DNA from: Castor canadensis
Lineage: Eukaryota > Chordata > Mammalia > Rodentia > Castoridae
Length of the DNA: 64,000 bases
Assembly (NCBI RefSeq): GCF_047511655.1
Contig: NC_133399.1
Span: 933,333 to 997,332 of the forward strand
Direction: 5' to 3'
This document shows, piece after piece, positions 52,037 to 64,000 of the stretch. The translations under genes were made by a program, and so were the position numbers. How positions within the stretch are numbered: position 1 is the first letter of the stretch; the number at the start of each line of letters is the position of its first letter. The notes under the pieces are model-generated. The model made no database searches and had not been told where the DNA came from. It saw only the letters and a program-made list of their open reading frames with translations.

Positions 52037-54330
52037 GATGGGTGGGTGGACGGGTGGATGGGTGGGTGGATGGATGGGTGGATGGATGGATGGATGGGTG
52101 GATGGATGGATGGGTGGATGGGTGGATGGATGGATGGGTGGATGGGTGGATGGATGGATGGGTGGATGGATGGATGGATGGGTGGATGGATGGATGGGTG
52201 GATGGGTGGATGGGTGGGTGGGTGGATGGATGGATGGATGGGTGGATGGATGGGTGGGTGGGTGGGTGGGTGGATGGGTGGATGGATGGGTGGGTGGATG
52301 GATGGGTGGATGGGTGGATGGGTGGGTGGGTGGGTGGGTGGGTGGATGGGTGGATGGGTGGATGGGTGGATGGGTGGGTGGGTGGGTGGGTGGGTGGATG
52401 GGTGGATGGGTGGATGGGTGGGTGGATGGGTGGATGGGTGGGTGGGTGGGTGGATGGGTGGATGGGTGGATGGGTGGATGGGTGGATGGGTGGATGGGTG
52501 GATGGGTGGGTGGGTGGGTGGGTGGGTGGGTGGATGGGTGGGTGGGTGGATGGGTGGATGGGTGGATGGGTGGATGGGTGGATGGGTGGATGGGTGGATG
52601 GGTGGATGGGTGGATGGGTGGATGGGTGGATGGGTGGATGGGTGGGTTGGTGGGTGGATGGGTGGATGGGTGGATGGGTGGATGGGTGGATGGGTGGATG
52701 GATGGATGGGTGGGTTGGTGGGTGGATGGGTGGATGGGTGGATGGGTGGATGGGTGGATGGGTGGATGGGTGGATGGGTGGATGGGTGGGTGGGTGGATG
52801 GGTGGGTGGGTGGATGGGGGTGGTGGTGGGTGGTGGGTGGGTGGGTGGGTGGTGGGATGGGTGGATGGGTGGGTGGGTGATGGGTGGGTGGATGGGTGGG
52901 TGGGTGGGTGGATGGGTGGATGGGTGGATGGGTGGATGGATGGTGGTGGATGGATGGATGGGTGGATGGGTGGGTGGGTGGATGGGTGGGTGGGTGGGTG
53001 GGTGGGTGGGTGGGTGGGTGGGTGGATGGGTGGATGGGTGGGTGGATGGATGGATGGATGGGTGGGTTGGTGGGTGGGATGGGTGGATGGGTGGATGGGT
53101 GGATGGGTGGATGGATGGATGGATGGATGGGTGGATGGGTGGATGGGTGGGTGGGTGGGTGGGTGGATGGGTGGATGGGTGGGTGGGTGGGTGGGTGGAT
53201 GGGTGGATGGGTGGGTGGGTGGGTGGGTGGATGGGTGGATGGGTGGGTGGGTGGGTGGGTGGGTGGATGGGTGGATGGGTGGATGGGTGGATGGATGGAT
53301 GGATGGATGGGTGGATGGATGGATGGGTGGATGGATGGGTGGGTGGATGGGTGGGTGGGTGGATGGGTGGATGGGTGGGTGGATGGGTGGATGGGTGGAT
53401 GGGTGGGTGGATGGGTGGGATGGGTGGTGGTGGGTGGTGGGTGGATGGGTGGATGGGTGGATGGGTGGGTGGATGGGTGGGTGGATGGATGGATGGGTGG
53501 GTGGATGGGTGGGTGGATGGATGGGTGGATGGATGGATGGGTGGATGGATGGGTGGATGGATGGGTGCATGGGTGGATGGTGGATGGTGGGGTGGATGGG
53601 TGGATGGATGGATGGATGGGTGGATGGGTGGATGGATGGATGGGTGGATGGGTGGATGGGTGGATGGGTGGATGGATGGGTGGATCGATGGGTGGATGGG
53701 TGGATGGATGGGTGGATCGATGGGTGGATGGGTGGATGGATGGGTGGATGGATGGATGGATGGATGGATGGGTAGATGGGTGGATGGGTGGATGGGTGGG
53801 TGGGTGGATGGGTGGGTGGATGGGTGGATGGGTGGATGGGTGGGTGGATGGGTGGATGGGTGCATGGGTGGATGGGTGGATGGATGGGTGGGTGGGTGGA
53901 TGGGTGGATGGGTGGGTGGGTGGGTGGATGGGTGGATGGGTGGATGGGTGGATGGATGGGTGGATGTGTGGATGGGTGGATGGGTGGGTGGATGGATGGA
54001 TGGGTAGGTGGGTGGATGGGTGGGTGGATGGGTGGGTGGGTAGATGGGTGGATGGGTGGGTGGATGGGTCGGTGGATGGGTGGGTGGATGGCTGGATGGA
54101 TGGGTGGATGGGTGGCTGGATGGATGGGTGGATGGGTGGATGGATGGGTGGATGGGTGGTTGGATGGATGGATGGGTGGATGGGTGGATGGATGTGTGGA
54201 TGGGTGGGTGGGTGGATGGGTGGATGGGTGGGTGGATGGATGGATGGGTGGATGGATGGATGGGTAGATGGGTGGATGGGTGGGTGGATGGGTGGGTGGA
54301 TGGGTGGGTGGGTGGGTGGGGTGGGTGGAT
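52037..54330. repeat. 2.3-kb TGGA/TGGG minisatellite
   Basis: About 570 tetranucleotide units of TGGA or TGGG mixed in 8- and 12-bp higher-order patterns, nearly devoid of C on the plus strand. Interruptions include tggacggg (52051), gggttggt (about 52644, 52711 and 53065), gggtgcatgg (53566, 53857) and ggatcgat (53685, 53717; local period 32). Runs of five or more GGGT are present (52319-52344, 52978-53023). Because the unit contains no stop codon, all six frames stay open. Confidence 0.97.
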
Positions 54331-55455
54331 TGTGGGTGTGGGGTTGGTGTAATGATGACCCTACGCCCTCTAACTTACAGGTCCTCCAGTGTGGCCCAGG
54401 TTGTGCCTGGTCCTCCACGACTGTTCACGTCGCAGCCCCTGGGAACCGTGGGTGGGAGTGGGACCCTGACCGGTCCACGCTGCCCTTGGGAAGGGCGCTC
54501 TGGCCATGCTTGTCATCGGGGTGGTGTGGGGTGGTCCCTTGGTCCCATGAGGTCCCACAGGTCCATAATGACCATTTTGCAGCACCAGAAAGTTCTGGAA
54601 ACCAAACACCCAGAGCCCACAGAAAGGGCCAGAGGACCAAGGACAGCGGACTTGTGACCACTGGAGTCATGCAGCCCTGGGACCATGGACAGCAGCAGCC
54701 ACAGAACTGTGACTCCTGGGGCCACAGAACCCACAGCCTGGCCGCCAACCACGGAAGTGACGACACCCAGGGCGGTGGAAGCCACAGGACCCCGAGGAGG
54801 CAGGGAGAGACAGCAGTGGGCAGTGTCAGCATGCGTCACCTGTCTCCCTTGGGGTGTCAAGGAGGCCTGTGCAGCCACCTGTGTGACTTCATGGGAGACA
54901 GGACCTCACCCAAGCTGCCTGCTGCAGTGGCCCCCGGCCTCAGTTTCCCCCTCTGCTCGAGCCCCCAGGGAAGGTTCCCCACCCTAGTTGTCCAGCAACC
55001 TCTACAGGCGATGTCCGTAAGAACCAGCCCATGCAGAGAGGGGAAACTGAGGCTGGAGGTGGCGACTGCTGGCCCAGGAGCCCTCTGGGTCTGGGACCCC
55101 AGCAGTCTCCGTGGGCCCAGCGGTCACCTTGGATCAGGTCCTGGGCACTCAGGCAGGCTTTGCGCGACACTGCACCATGTTGTAAAAGGGACCGAGCATC
55201 CAACTGGTCACCTGGGGGTCATTCATATCGCTGGCATGTGGGAGACACTGCCCACACCTTTCCTCTCAGGGACAGAAAGCCTATGTGACACCGGCTGGAC
55301 CCAGCGAGGCACAGGTTGGCTCAATAGCTGAAGACACCAGCAGGGCCACCTTCAGGCACGGCTGAATCCAGGAACCTGATCGGGACTGTGGTTCTGTCAC
55401 CCCTTCCTCCTCCTCTCTTCACTGTGATGACGCACACAGCAGCAAGCGTAGCATT
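54331..55455. other. Intergenic DNA, no gene
   Basis: About 1.1 kb of unique sequence with many loosely repeated 'ccacag' and 'ctgtg' words. No exon, SINE or regulatory cluster recognised. Confidence 0.65.
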
Positions 55456-55463
55456 TCAACTGT

Positions 55464-55673
55464 ATTTTTTTACAGCACGGGGATTCGAACTCAGGGCCTC
55501 ACCCTTGCTAGGTGGGCGCTGCACCCCTTGAGCCTCTCCTCCAGCTCTTTCTCCCTGGTTAGGCTGGAAATCGGGTCTTGCTTTGCACCCAGACTCGCCT
55601 CCAACCTCGATCCTCCTGATCTGTGCCTCCCGAGTAGTTGGGATTACAGGCGTGAGCTGCCACACCTGGCCAG
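55464..55673 (-). mobile_element. Composite SINE
   Basis: T-run, 'ggggattcgaactcagggcctcacccttgctaggtgggcgctgcaccccttgag', then 'gatcctcctgatctgtgcctcccgagtagttgggattacaggcgtgagctgcc'. Confidence 0.9.
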
Positions 55674-55891
55674 TGCTTGCCCTTGGGTTTTGGGGTACAG
55701 CTGTCCTAGTTGGCTGGTGTCAGGTAACATCTTGTCACGGGGCTGATTTGTGTCTCTCAGCTCAGCTGCCCTGCTGTCCCTTAACTGACCAAAATGACGC
55801 CCCAGCTTCAGGCCCAAGTACCCTGAGCCCGCCTCCCCCTGTGCAGCGGAAACTCCTGATAGGCCAAGCAAAGATCTCAGGGCTGCTTCTC

Positions 55892-56012
55892 ATTGGCCCA
55901 GCTCCTGTCTCTCAGCCATCCGTGAACCAATCACGGTGGTTGGTGCATGCCCGCGTTTTGATTGGCCAGTCCCGTGGGCGTGGCCGGCCTATTGGAGGCT
56001 GCAGGGGGCGGG
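55892..56012. promoter_or_regulatory. Candidate promoter: four CCAAT boxes plus GC box
   Basis: CCAAT/ATTGG pentamers at 55892-55896 (inverted), 55927-55931, 55961-55965 (inverted) and 55991-55995 (inverted), spaced 35, 34 and 30 bp, then GGGCGTGG at 55976 and GGGGGCGGGG at 56004. Flanks of the first two fit the NF-Y consensus well. No known gene starts here. Confidence 0.45.
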
Positions 56013-56699
56013 GTCAGCGCTTGGTGCATTTGGGGTCTGCGTCCCGGCAGGTGCAGAGCCCCGTGGGCTCCTGGTGACCCCGGCAGGTGACAGATGTCTT
56101 CCTGTTGCCTCCACCTCCAAGAGCCAAGTCCTAGGAGCCTCTGGCTGCAGGGAAGGGGACTGGGGGGCCCTGCTGTGGCCCAGCCTTGCCAGGAAGGTTG
56201 TCCTTGGGGCCATTGCAGGGCTGGCCTGGCATTGTCCCCACTCCGCTGGCCTCCTGGCCACCCCGGGTGCCGCCTCGCCTGGAACAGCTGCCCCGCCAGC
56301 CTGTTCTTTCCAAGTGACCGGCGGGCACAGAGGAGTGGCCTGCAGTGGCCTCCCGTCCTGGTCATCCTGCTCAAGTGACGTGCGGTCCCCTCACCCCGGT
56401 CATGAAGCTGGCGGTCGTGGCCGTGGTGACCCCAACCCTGAAGCCTGGAGTTAGAGAGAGAGCAGCCCTGGGAGTCCAAGACACCCGCTTCATGTCCCAC
56501 AGCAAGTGACAGGCAGGCCCGGACTCCAGTGTCCACCGCCTTTGCTTTCCTTTCTGTTTTTCCATTTAAAAAGTTTTTCATGTTTCACGGTGGGGGAAAC
56601 ATGCAACTTCAAATGTCACCATCTTTGCCGTGTCCCGTGAGTCCAGTGGTCGGGGAGAGGACAGACATGAGGAGGAGGACTGCAGTCAGGGGAAGAAAG

Positions 56700-56768
56700 T
56701 TCATGAGACCCCATCTCAACCACCAAGCCAGGTGTGGTGGCTCGCAGCTATAATACCAGCTACCCAAA
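56700..56768 (+). mobile_element. SINE fragments
   Basis: 'tgagaccccatctcaac' then 'gccaggtgtggtggctcgcagctataataccagctacc'. Confidence 0.7.
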
Positions 56769-57382
56769 AGGTGTAAATGGAACGACTGAAGTCCAGGACC
56801 CCTGTCCACCCCTGGACCAGCTTGGGGACACGGTTGTAGCAGAATTCCCTGGATCCCAGCAGGGAAACTGAGTCACGTCTCGTGGCCAGAGGCGTTGACA
56901 CCCGGCCTTCTGCCCTCCTGACCTGTCGGGGCCATGTTTTTTCCACCAGTGGCGACGCCTTGGCCCGGCCGCTGGTTATTTTTTTAACCTTCGTCACTGC
57001 AGCCAGACGCTCAAAACCAGAGCCAACCCCCCCCCACCCCCCCCCCCGGCAAGGCCACTGGGCCGTGGCGTAGCCCTGCCGGCCACTCCCATGGACGCCG
57101 TCCAGTTCCTGGGGTCACCGTCACCCTCCATGAGTCCCTTCTGCTCAGAGTGACACTCACCTCCTCCCGGCAATCTGCAAGGCCTCGTGATCTGAGCTGG
57201 GCTCGTTGCTCCAGCCATCGTCTCTGTTCTCCCGCCCTCTGTTCCACCCACTTTTTCCTCCACCAACCAACCCCCATTCCTGCCCCGGGACCTTGGCACA
57301 AGCTGACCTCTGGGTCCTTAGTCACATAGTTCCTCTGTCACTCAGGCCTTCACTTAACTGTCACCTCAAGACACCTCCCCCA

Positions 57383-57480
57383 AACCCAGGCACCGTGGCT
57401 GAGGCGGGAGGAAGGCTTGAGGCCAGCTTGGCGACGTAGGGTAACTTTGTCGCTAAACAAAAAAACGAATAATAATAAAT
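57383..57480 (+). mobile_element. B1-like SINE, internally deleted
   Basis: 'aggcaccgtggctgaggcgggaggaaggcttgaggccagcttggcgacgtagggtaac' with tail 'aaacaaaaaaacgaataataataaa'. The usual 'cacctgtaatcccagcac' portion is missing. Confidence 0.7.
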
Positions 57481-58659
57481 GACAACAGGAGAGAAGCCAG
57501 GCAGAGAATTCCAGGGATTTCTTCCACGCGCCCTTCATGCTTAGAAATTATCTTTTTTGGCTGTTTTCGCGAAGTTAGGACCCTTGTGGAACTGTAGCAA
57601 ATGACAATGTCTTCTTGGGGACAAAGGGCCAGGTCTGCCTCAATGACAAAGTTGGCGTGCCCGAGTCCCAGGCACAACCAAGACATGTAACCCCAAACTT
57701 GGCCTTCAGTAAATGCCAAGGTGGTTGGAGTTGTGATGGCGGGTGCACATGCAGCCCTGGGGGGCCATGAGGAGGGACCTCGAAGTTACAGTTAGAGGCT
57801 GGATAAGAGGCCACCGAGGTGCTCAGGTGGGGACCAGTGTGGCCCGAGGCTTGGAAGTGACAGAGAACAAGGTGGCATCTCTGGAGCCTGACAGGTCCTG
57901 AGGTGACTTTGCGGTCCCGTCCAGGGCAATAGGGAGCTGTGGGAGGTCCTGTGGACGGCCACCCGCCATCCGGGGTGTGTGGGGTCCACCCGTCTCAGAG
58001 TGGACCGTGCGCTGACAGCGCTGGGGACCCCAGGCCTCCCTGCGGATGGGGAGGCTGGTGGAGGCCGGCGACCTCTGTCCGTATTAGCCTGGAATTTTCC
58101 TCGGGCTGCGCCAGCGCCGGCAGGAACACGTGGAGGGAAAATGTTCCCAGTCTCAGCGGGGCCGTTTTATGGCTGTCGGGGCCGGAGCCCGACCACAGAG
58201 TGGAAAAGGCCTCGTCACGCCACGGATGCCCCTGCCAGCCAGGCGCCCGGCCCGGCCCCCCTCGACAGGGACCCGGCTGCCTCCCAGCTTTTCTGGCTGA
58301 GCCCCCCCGCCCCGATTTTGGAATGACCCCCTAGTAAGTCCCACCAGAGAACAGAGGCTCAGGGCTAAACTTGGGGGAAGAGGTGCGTTGCATTGTCAAT
58401 CGTTTATTCATTCAACAAACGTCAGCTTTGCTTCCCTTGTGGGCACAGTCCCTGGAGAAAGACGCCTGTCAATTCCTGAGGCCACGCCCCTGCCAGGCCC
58501 CGCCTCTTAAAGGTCCCACCCCCTCTCAGTGTTGTCCCTGTGTGAATAGAAAAGCAAGGCTTGCTTCTCCGTGGCCACCTGGCTGTGTCTGAGGCACGAG
58601 GAATCACATGTCACCCACTGCTGTGTGTGTGGCCTCCCTCGGGAATTCCTGTAACCTCT

Positions 58660-58800
58660 CTTGGGTTCCAGAACATTCCATTCCCCTGAAAGGAGACCCC
58701 ATCCCTAATGGCAGTCAGTCACTCCCCGTGCCTTTCCCCAGCCCCTGCCAGCCTCTGAGGATTTGCTGCTCTGGACTTTTCCTGTCAGTGGGTCACAGGT
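58660..58800. mobile_element. Old L1-like fragment
   Basis: 'gggttccagaacattccattcccctgaaaggagaccccatccctaatggcagtcagtcactcccc', same family as the copy near 12.0 kb. Confidence 0.5.
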
Positions 58801-59124
58801 CACATGGGGACGCACGCCAGGGTCCCTTTGCCACCCTCAAAGCCTGCTGTGGGGTGCTGGGGTCGCTAGAATCCCATGTCACAGGCGAGGCACAGAGAGG
58901 TCAAGACACTTGACAGATGTCACACAGCAAGCAGGCAGCAGGACACATGCCCGGGGACCGCCCAGACAGGCGTCCGTCCCTCCAGGGTCACAATGCAGCT
59001 TTGGTTTCCTGGCTGGTCACAGCGAGGTCACAGAGGACGCGGTCCCCGAGGGGTGCAGGCGGGAAGGTGGCGCCCTTCCAGAAGCCCCAGGACCTCCTGC
59101 GGAACTCCACCTGCAGCCCCTCGG

Positions 59125-59545
59125 CTCATTAGCATAAGGACACTGACTCATTAGCATAAAGGACCTCCGCTCATTAGCATAGACGACACCAGCTCATTAG
59201 CATAGGGGTGTTGCTCATTTGCATAGGGACCTCACCTCATCAGCATAGATGACACCAGCTCATTAGCATAGGGGTGTTACTCATTTGCATAGGGACCTCA
59301 CCTCATTAGCATAGATGACATCAGCTCATTAGCATAGGGGTGTTGCTCATTTGCATAGGGACCTCACCTCATTAGCATAGATGACATCAGCTCATTAGCA
59401 TAGGGGTGTTGCTCATTTGCATAGGGACCTCACCTCATTAGCATAAACGACATCAGCTCATTAGCATAGGGGTGCTGCTCATTTGCATAGGGACCTCACC
59501 TCATTAGCATAGATGACATCAGCTGGTAAGCACAGGGGTGTTGCC
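59125..59545. repeat. 66-bp tandem array built of 22-bp octamer-bearing subunits
   Basis: Six 66-bp periods, marked by GGGGTG at 59205, 59271, 59337, 59403, 59469 and 59535 (exactly 66 apart). Each period has three subunits starting CTCATTAGCATA, CTCATTAGCATA and CTCATTTGCATA. There are 17 perfect ATTWGCAT octamers from 59128 to 59510 at 21-23 bp spacing. The sixth unit decays after 59520. Confidence 0.95.
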
Positions 59546-59759
59546 AATGACATAGGGCCCTCGGCTCGTGAGAGTGACACGCGAGGCTGTGTCACTCGGG
59601 CTCCGTGGGCGTGAAGAGGAGGATACGCCACCCTCATGAAGAGGACAGCTTTCGTAGCTGGACGTTCCGGGTCACCGGTCCTCGGCGGTGGCCCTCCTGC
59701 TTTGGGTCTGTGACGGAACCGACATCCTGGTGGCCGCAGGTGGCAGAGCCAAAGCACTG

Positions 59760-59850
59760 CATCAGAGCCAGGGAGCAAAGTGTTCCCCGGGCTGGCTTCG
59801 AACTGCGATCCTCCTGCCCCTGCTGAGTAGCTGGGATTACAGGCGGGAAG
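59760..59850 (-). mobile_element. SINE fragment
   Basis: 'gggctggcttcgaactgcgatcctcctgcccctgctgagtagctgggattacaggcgg'. Confidence 0.8.
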
Positions 59851-60249
59851 CTGGGGGCTGCCCTTGTTTCTGAACTCAGGGGTCAGAGCCCGAGCTGCCA
59901 TCGCTCCTGGACCCTGTGGGGACACCGTGGCTACTGGGCCCCGGATCTTGCATTTCCAGGCCCCAAAGGCCCAGGTGTTGAAGGCGTTGTTCCAAGCCTC
60001 AGTTTCCCCCCCTAGAAAGTGGGCCGGTCCCGGCTGCTTTCTCCAGACGCCTCGCTCTTGCCGTGCCCGGCGGCGGCCACCGGCCGGTAGAGGGCAGTAG
60101 TGAGCTGCGGGCCACGGGGTCCACTGCTTGAGCAGAAGAGTCACTGCACACACAGACGAGGGGACAACGTAGGTGACGCCCCGTGTCGTGAATATGTCCT
60201 AGTGAGAACTTATGATAAGCATGAAAAAGAAGGCAGATGATACACTTTT

Positions 60250-60565
60250 TGTTTTGGGGGGATTTGAACTCAGGACTCTGCGCTTGCAAAGCAGGTGCTC
60301 CATGGCTTGGGCCACGCCCCCAGTGTAAGTTGCTCCGGTTATTTTATTATTTTTTTAATTGAAGGGTTTTTTTAAATTTATTTATTCACAAGTGCGTACA
60401 TCGTTTGGGTCATTCTCCACCTTGTCCCTGTCCCCCGTGTTCTGCTTATTTTGGAGATGGGGTCTCTAGAACTATTTCCCCAGGGCTGGCCTCAAACTCT
60501 GATCCTCCCCACCTCAGCCTCTCAAATAGTTTAGGATTACAGGCGTGAGCTACGGCACCTGGCTT
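60250..60565 (-). mobile_element. Composite SINE interrupted by a nested insertion
   Basis: tRNA half at about 60250-60325 ('ggatttgaactcaggactctgcgcttgcaaagcaggtgctccatggcttg'), B1-like half at about 60446-60565 ('agaactatttccccagggctggcctcaaac'). About 115 bp of foreign AT-rich sequence lies between. Confidence 0.8.
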
Positions 60566-60762
60566 AACTTGTTTGAAAATCCAGTCCGATAACCTCTGTG
60601 TTTTAATGGAGAGTAATCATTTCTCTTTAATATAATTGCAGATGAAGATTTATTTATGCTGCCTATTTTTTTCTGCATTTCCTGTATCTTTTTTGTTCAA
60701 TCCATTACTGACTTCTTTGGTGTTAGATACATCCCAGTTTACCACCAACCTGTCACTTTGCA

Positions 60763-60964
60763 GCTGGGCAACATGGCTCGTACCTGTAATCCCAGCTACT
60801 GAGCAGGCAGCGATCAGGAGGATCACGGTTCGAAGACAGCCTGGGGAAAGAGTTCGTAAGACTTATCTAGACAAAACCCATCCCAAAAATAGGGCTGGTG
60901 GAGTGGCTCCAGGTGAAGGCCCCGAGTTCAAGCCCCAGTGCCACACACACACACACACACACAC
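60763..60964 (+). mobile_element. Composite SINE
   Basis: 'gctgggcaacatggctcgtacctgtaatcccagctactgagcaggcagcgatcaggaggatcacggttcgaag' then 'gctggtggagtggctccaggtgaaggccccgagttcaagccccagtgcc', with a CA repeat as tail. Confidence 0.9.
60943..60964. repeat. (CA)n microsatellite
   Basis: About 11 CA units that replace the usual A-rich tail of the SINE at 60763-60942. Confidence 0.95.
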
Positions 60965-61239
60965 GAATTAGAGGATGAGGAGCTTTCGGCTCAGCTGTGT
61001 AAGCCAGGAGCCCGTGGGCTGAGAATCCCAGACTCTTGAGACAGAAAGGGAATGGTGGTGCAAGCCTGGAGCCAAAATCTCTGAGAAGCTTTTACGAAGC
61101 ACCTGCTGTATGCAGCCGCATTCTCCCTGTGGGGAGGACCGTGAGGAACAAGGAGAACCCCAGGTGTTAGGGGACTTTGCAGACTCAACGCTTCACAACC
61201 ACGGGGGTGAATGCAGGCTCACTGGTTGAGGCTCAGGGG

Positions 61240-61515
61240 AGGTGAAGTCCCTTGTGTGAGGTCACACAGCCAGAAGGTGGTCAGGTGTGGACGCCATCCA
61301 AAAGCAATGCGTGTGGACAATGACCTTGGTAATAACAGCGGGCGAGTCACGGCTCCAGGGCCACCAGGACCAACAGCGACCTTGGATTTTAGCGCTCCAG
61401 GCTCCACGGTGACTCCGTCCCCACCCCTCCCCTTGCTCGTGCAGGCGATGCCCACTGAGCATCTATTATGTGCCAAAGAACCCCATTTTACAGATGGAGA
61501 AACTGAGTCCCAGGA
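61240..61515. mobile_element. MIR-like pieces
   Basis: 'tgaggtcacacagccagaaggtgg' and 'gagcatctattatgtgccaaag..attttacagatggagaaactgag'. Confidence 0.65.
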
Positions 61516-61720
61516 CCCTCTGCTCGTGTTGGAAGACTGGGCGTGCACCTTCCTCCTCCCCCAACCCCGGGGATCAGCAGTGGGACTGGGGCTGCGCGGT
61601 CAAGTTCAATGCCCAGTATGGCAAAAGAAGAAAAAAAAAAAAGAAAAAAAAAAAAGGGGGGGTGGGAGGGCTGCAGTGGCTGCAATGTCAAGTTTGCAAT
61701 ACAAAAAAAAAAGGGGGGTG

Positions 61721-64000
<2,280 letters not shown>

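Larger units (their letters stand above)
56020..59120. other. Intergenic DNA downstream of the CCAAT cluster
   Basis: 3.1 kb containing SINE pieces (56700-56768, 57383-57480), an L1-like fragment (58660-58800) and unique sequence around 58085-58205 with GGAATTTTCC (NF-kB-like) at 58091-58100. No supported exon. Confidence 0.6.

Noticed and set aside
51484-55331. Very long open frames on both strands (up to about 815 codons) made of PTHPS/STHPP or DGWMGGWV repeats
   Set aside because: They are the six translations of the TGGA/TGGG minisatellite, which lacks stop codons in every frame. No homology, promoter or splice context.
58085-58205. NF-kB-like GGAATTTTCC and nearby GGAAAATGTTCC as a COMP or UPF1 enhancer
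   Set aside because: Single short motifs with no second line of evidence; chance occurrence cannot be excluded.
59125-59545. CRISPR-like regularly spaced repeats
   Set aside because: Whole 66-bp units are repeated with no unique spacers, and the context is vertebrate; it is a tandem satellite.

Overview
This is a vertebrate nuclear window, almost certainly from a rodent. It carries three conserved genes in the order and orientation seen on human 19p13.11: CRTC1 (+), COMP (-) and UPF1 (+). All coding sequence is split by spliceosomal introns. The intergenic and intronic DNA holds many diverged 7SL/B1-like and tRNA-derived (ID-like) SINEs. Several are composites in which a B1-like half is joined to a 'ggctggtggagtggctcaag'-type tRNA half. 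I associate that composite with castorimorph rodents (beaver, kangaroo rat). The order-level call is fairly safe; beaver as the species is a guess.

Layout. 1-22044 is the 3' part of a large CRTC1 intron 1; coding exon 1 lies left of the window. 22045-37907 holds CRTC1 coding exons 2-14, 1776 coding bases. With a human-size first exon the protein would be 633 aa, against 634 in human. The 3'UTR runs to a proximal AATAAA (39123) or a distal one (41300). 41.6-48.7 kb is the complete COMP gene on the minus strand: 19 coding exons, 2271 bases, 756 aa, a TATA-like box at 48691-48698 and its AATAAA at 41632-41637. 48.7-61.8 kb is intergenic and contains a 2.3-kb TGGA/TGGG minisatellite (52.04-54.33 kb), a cluster of CCAAT boxes (55.89-56.01 kb) and a 66-bp tandem array built from octamer (POU-type) motifs (59.1-59.5 kb). 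61.87-63.4 kb is a CpG island with the UPF1 promoter, exon 1 (62393-62623) and the start of intron 1.

The three genes are neighbours but not functionally linked: CRTC1 is a CREB coactivator, COMP a cartilage matrix pentamer, UPF1 the central nonsense-mediated-decay helicase. CRTC1 and COMP are convergent with only about 0.3 kb between their predicted 3' ends.

Most notable signals: CRTC1 intron 3 is an AT-AC intron with near-perfect minor-spliceosome (U12) signals; the 59-kb array has 17 perfect ATTWGCAT octamers spaced 21-23 bp; UPF1 intron 1 holds a diverged tandem repeat carrying three identical 19-bp elements; COMP intron 16 has a very poor donor (GTCCCC). Gene identities rest on protein families recalled from memory, and no alignment could be run.
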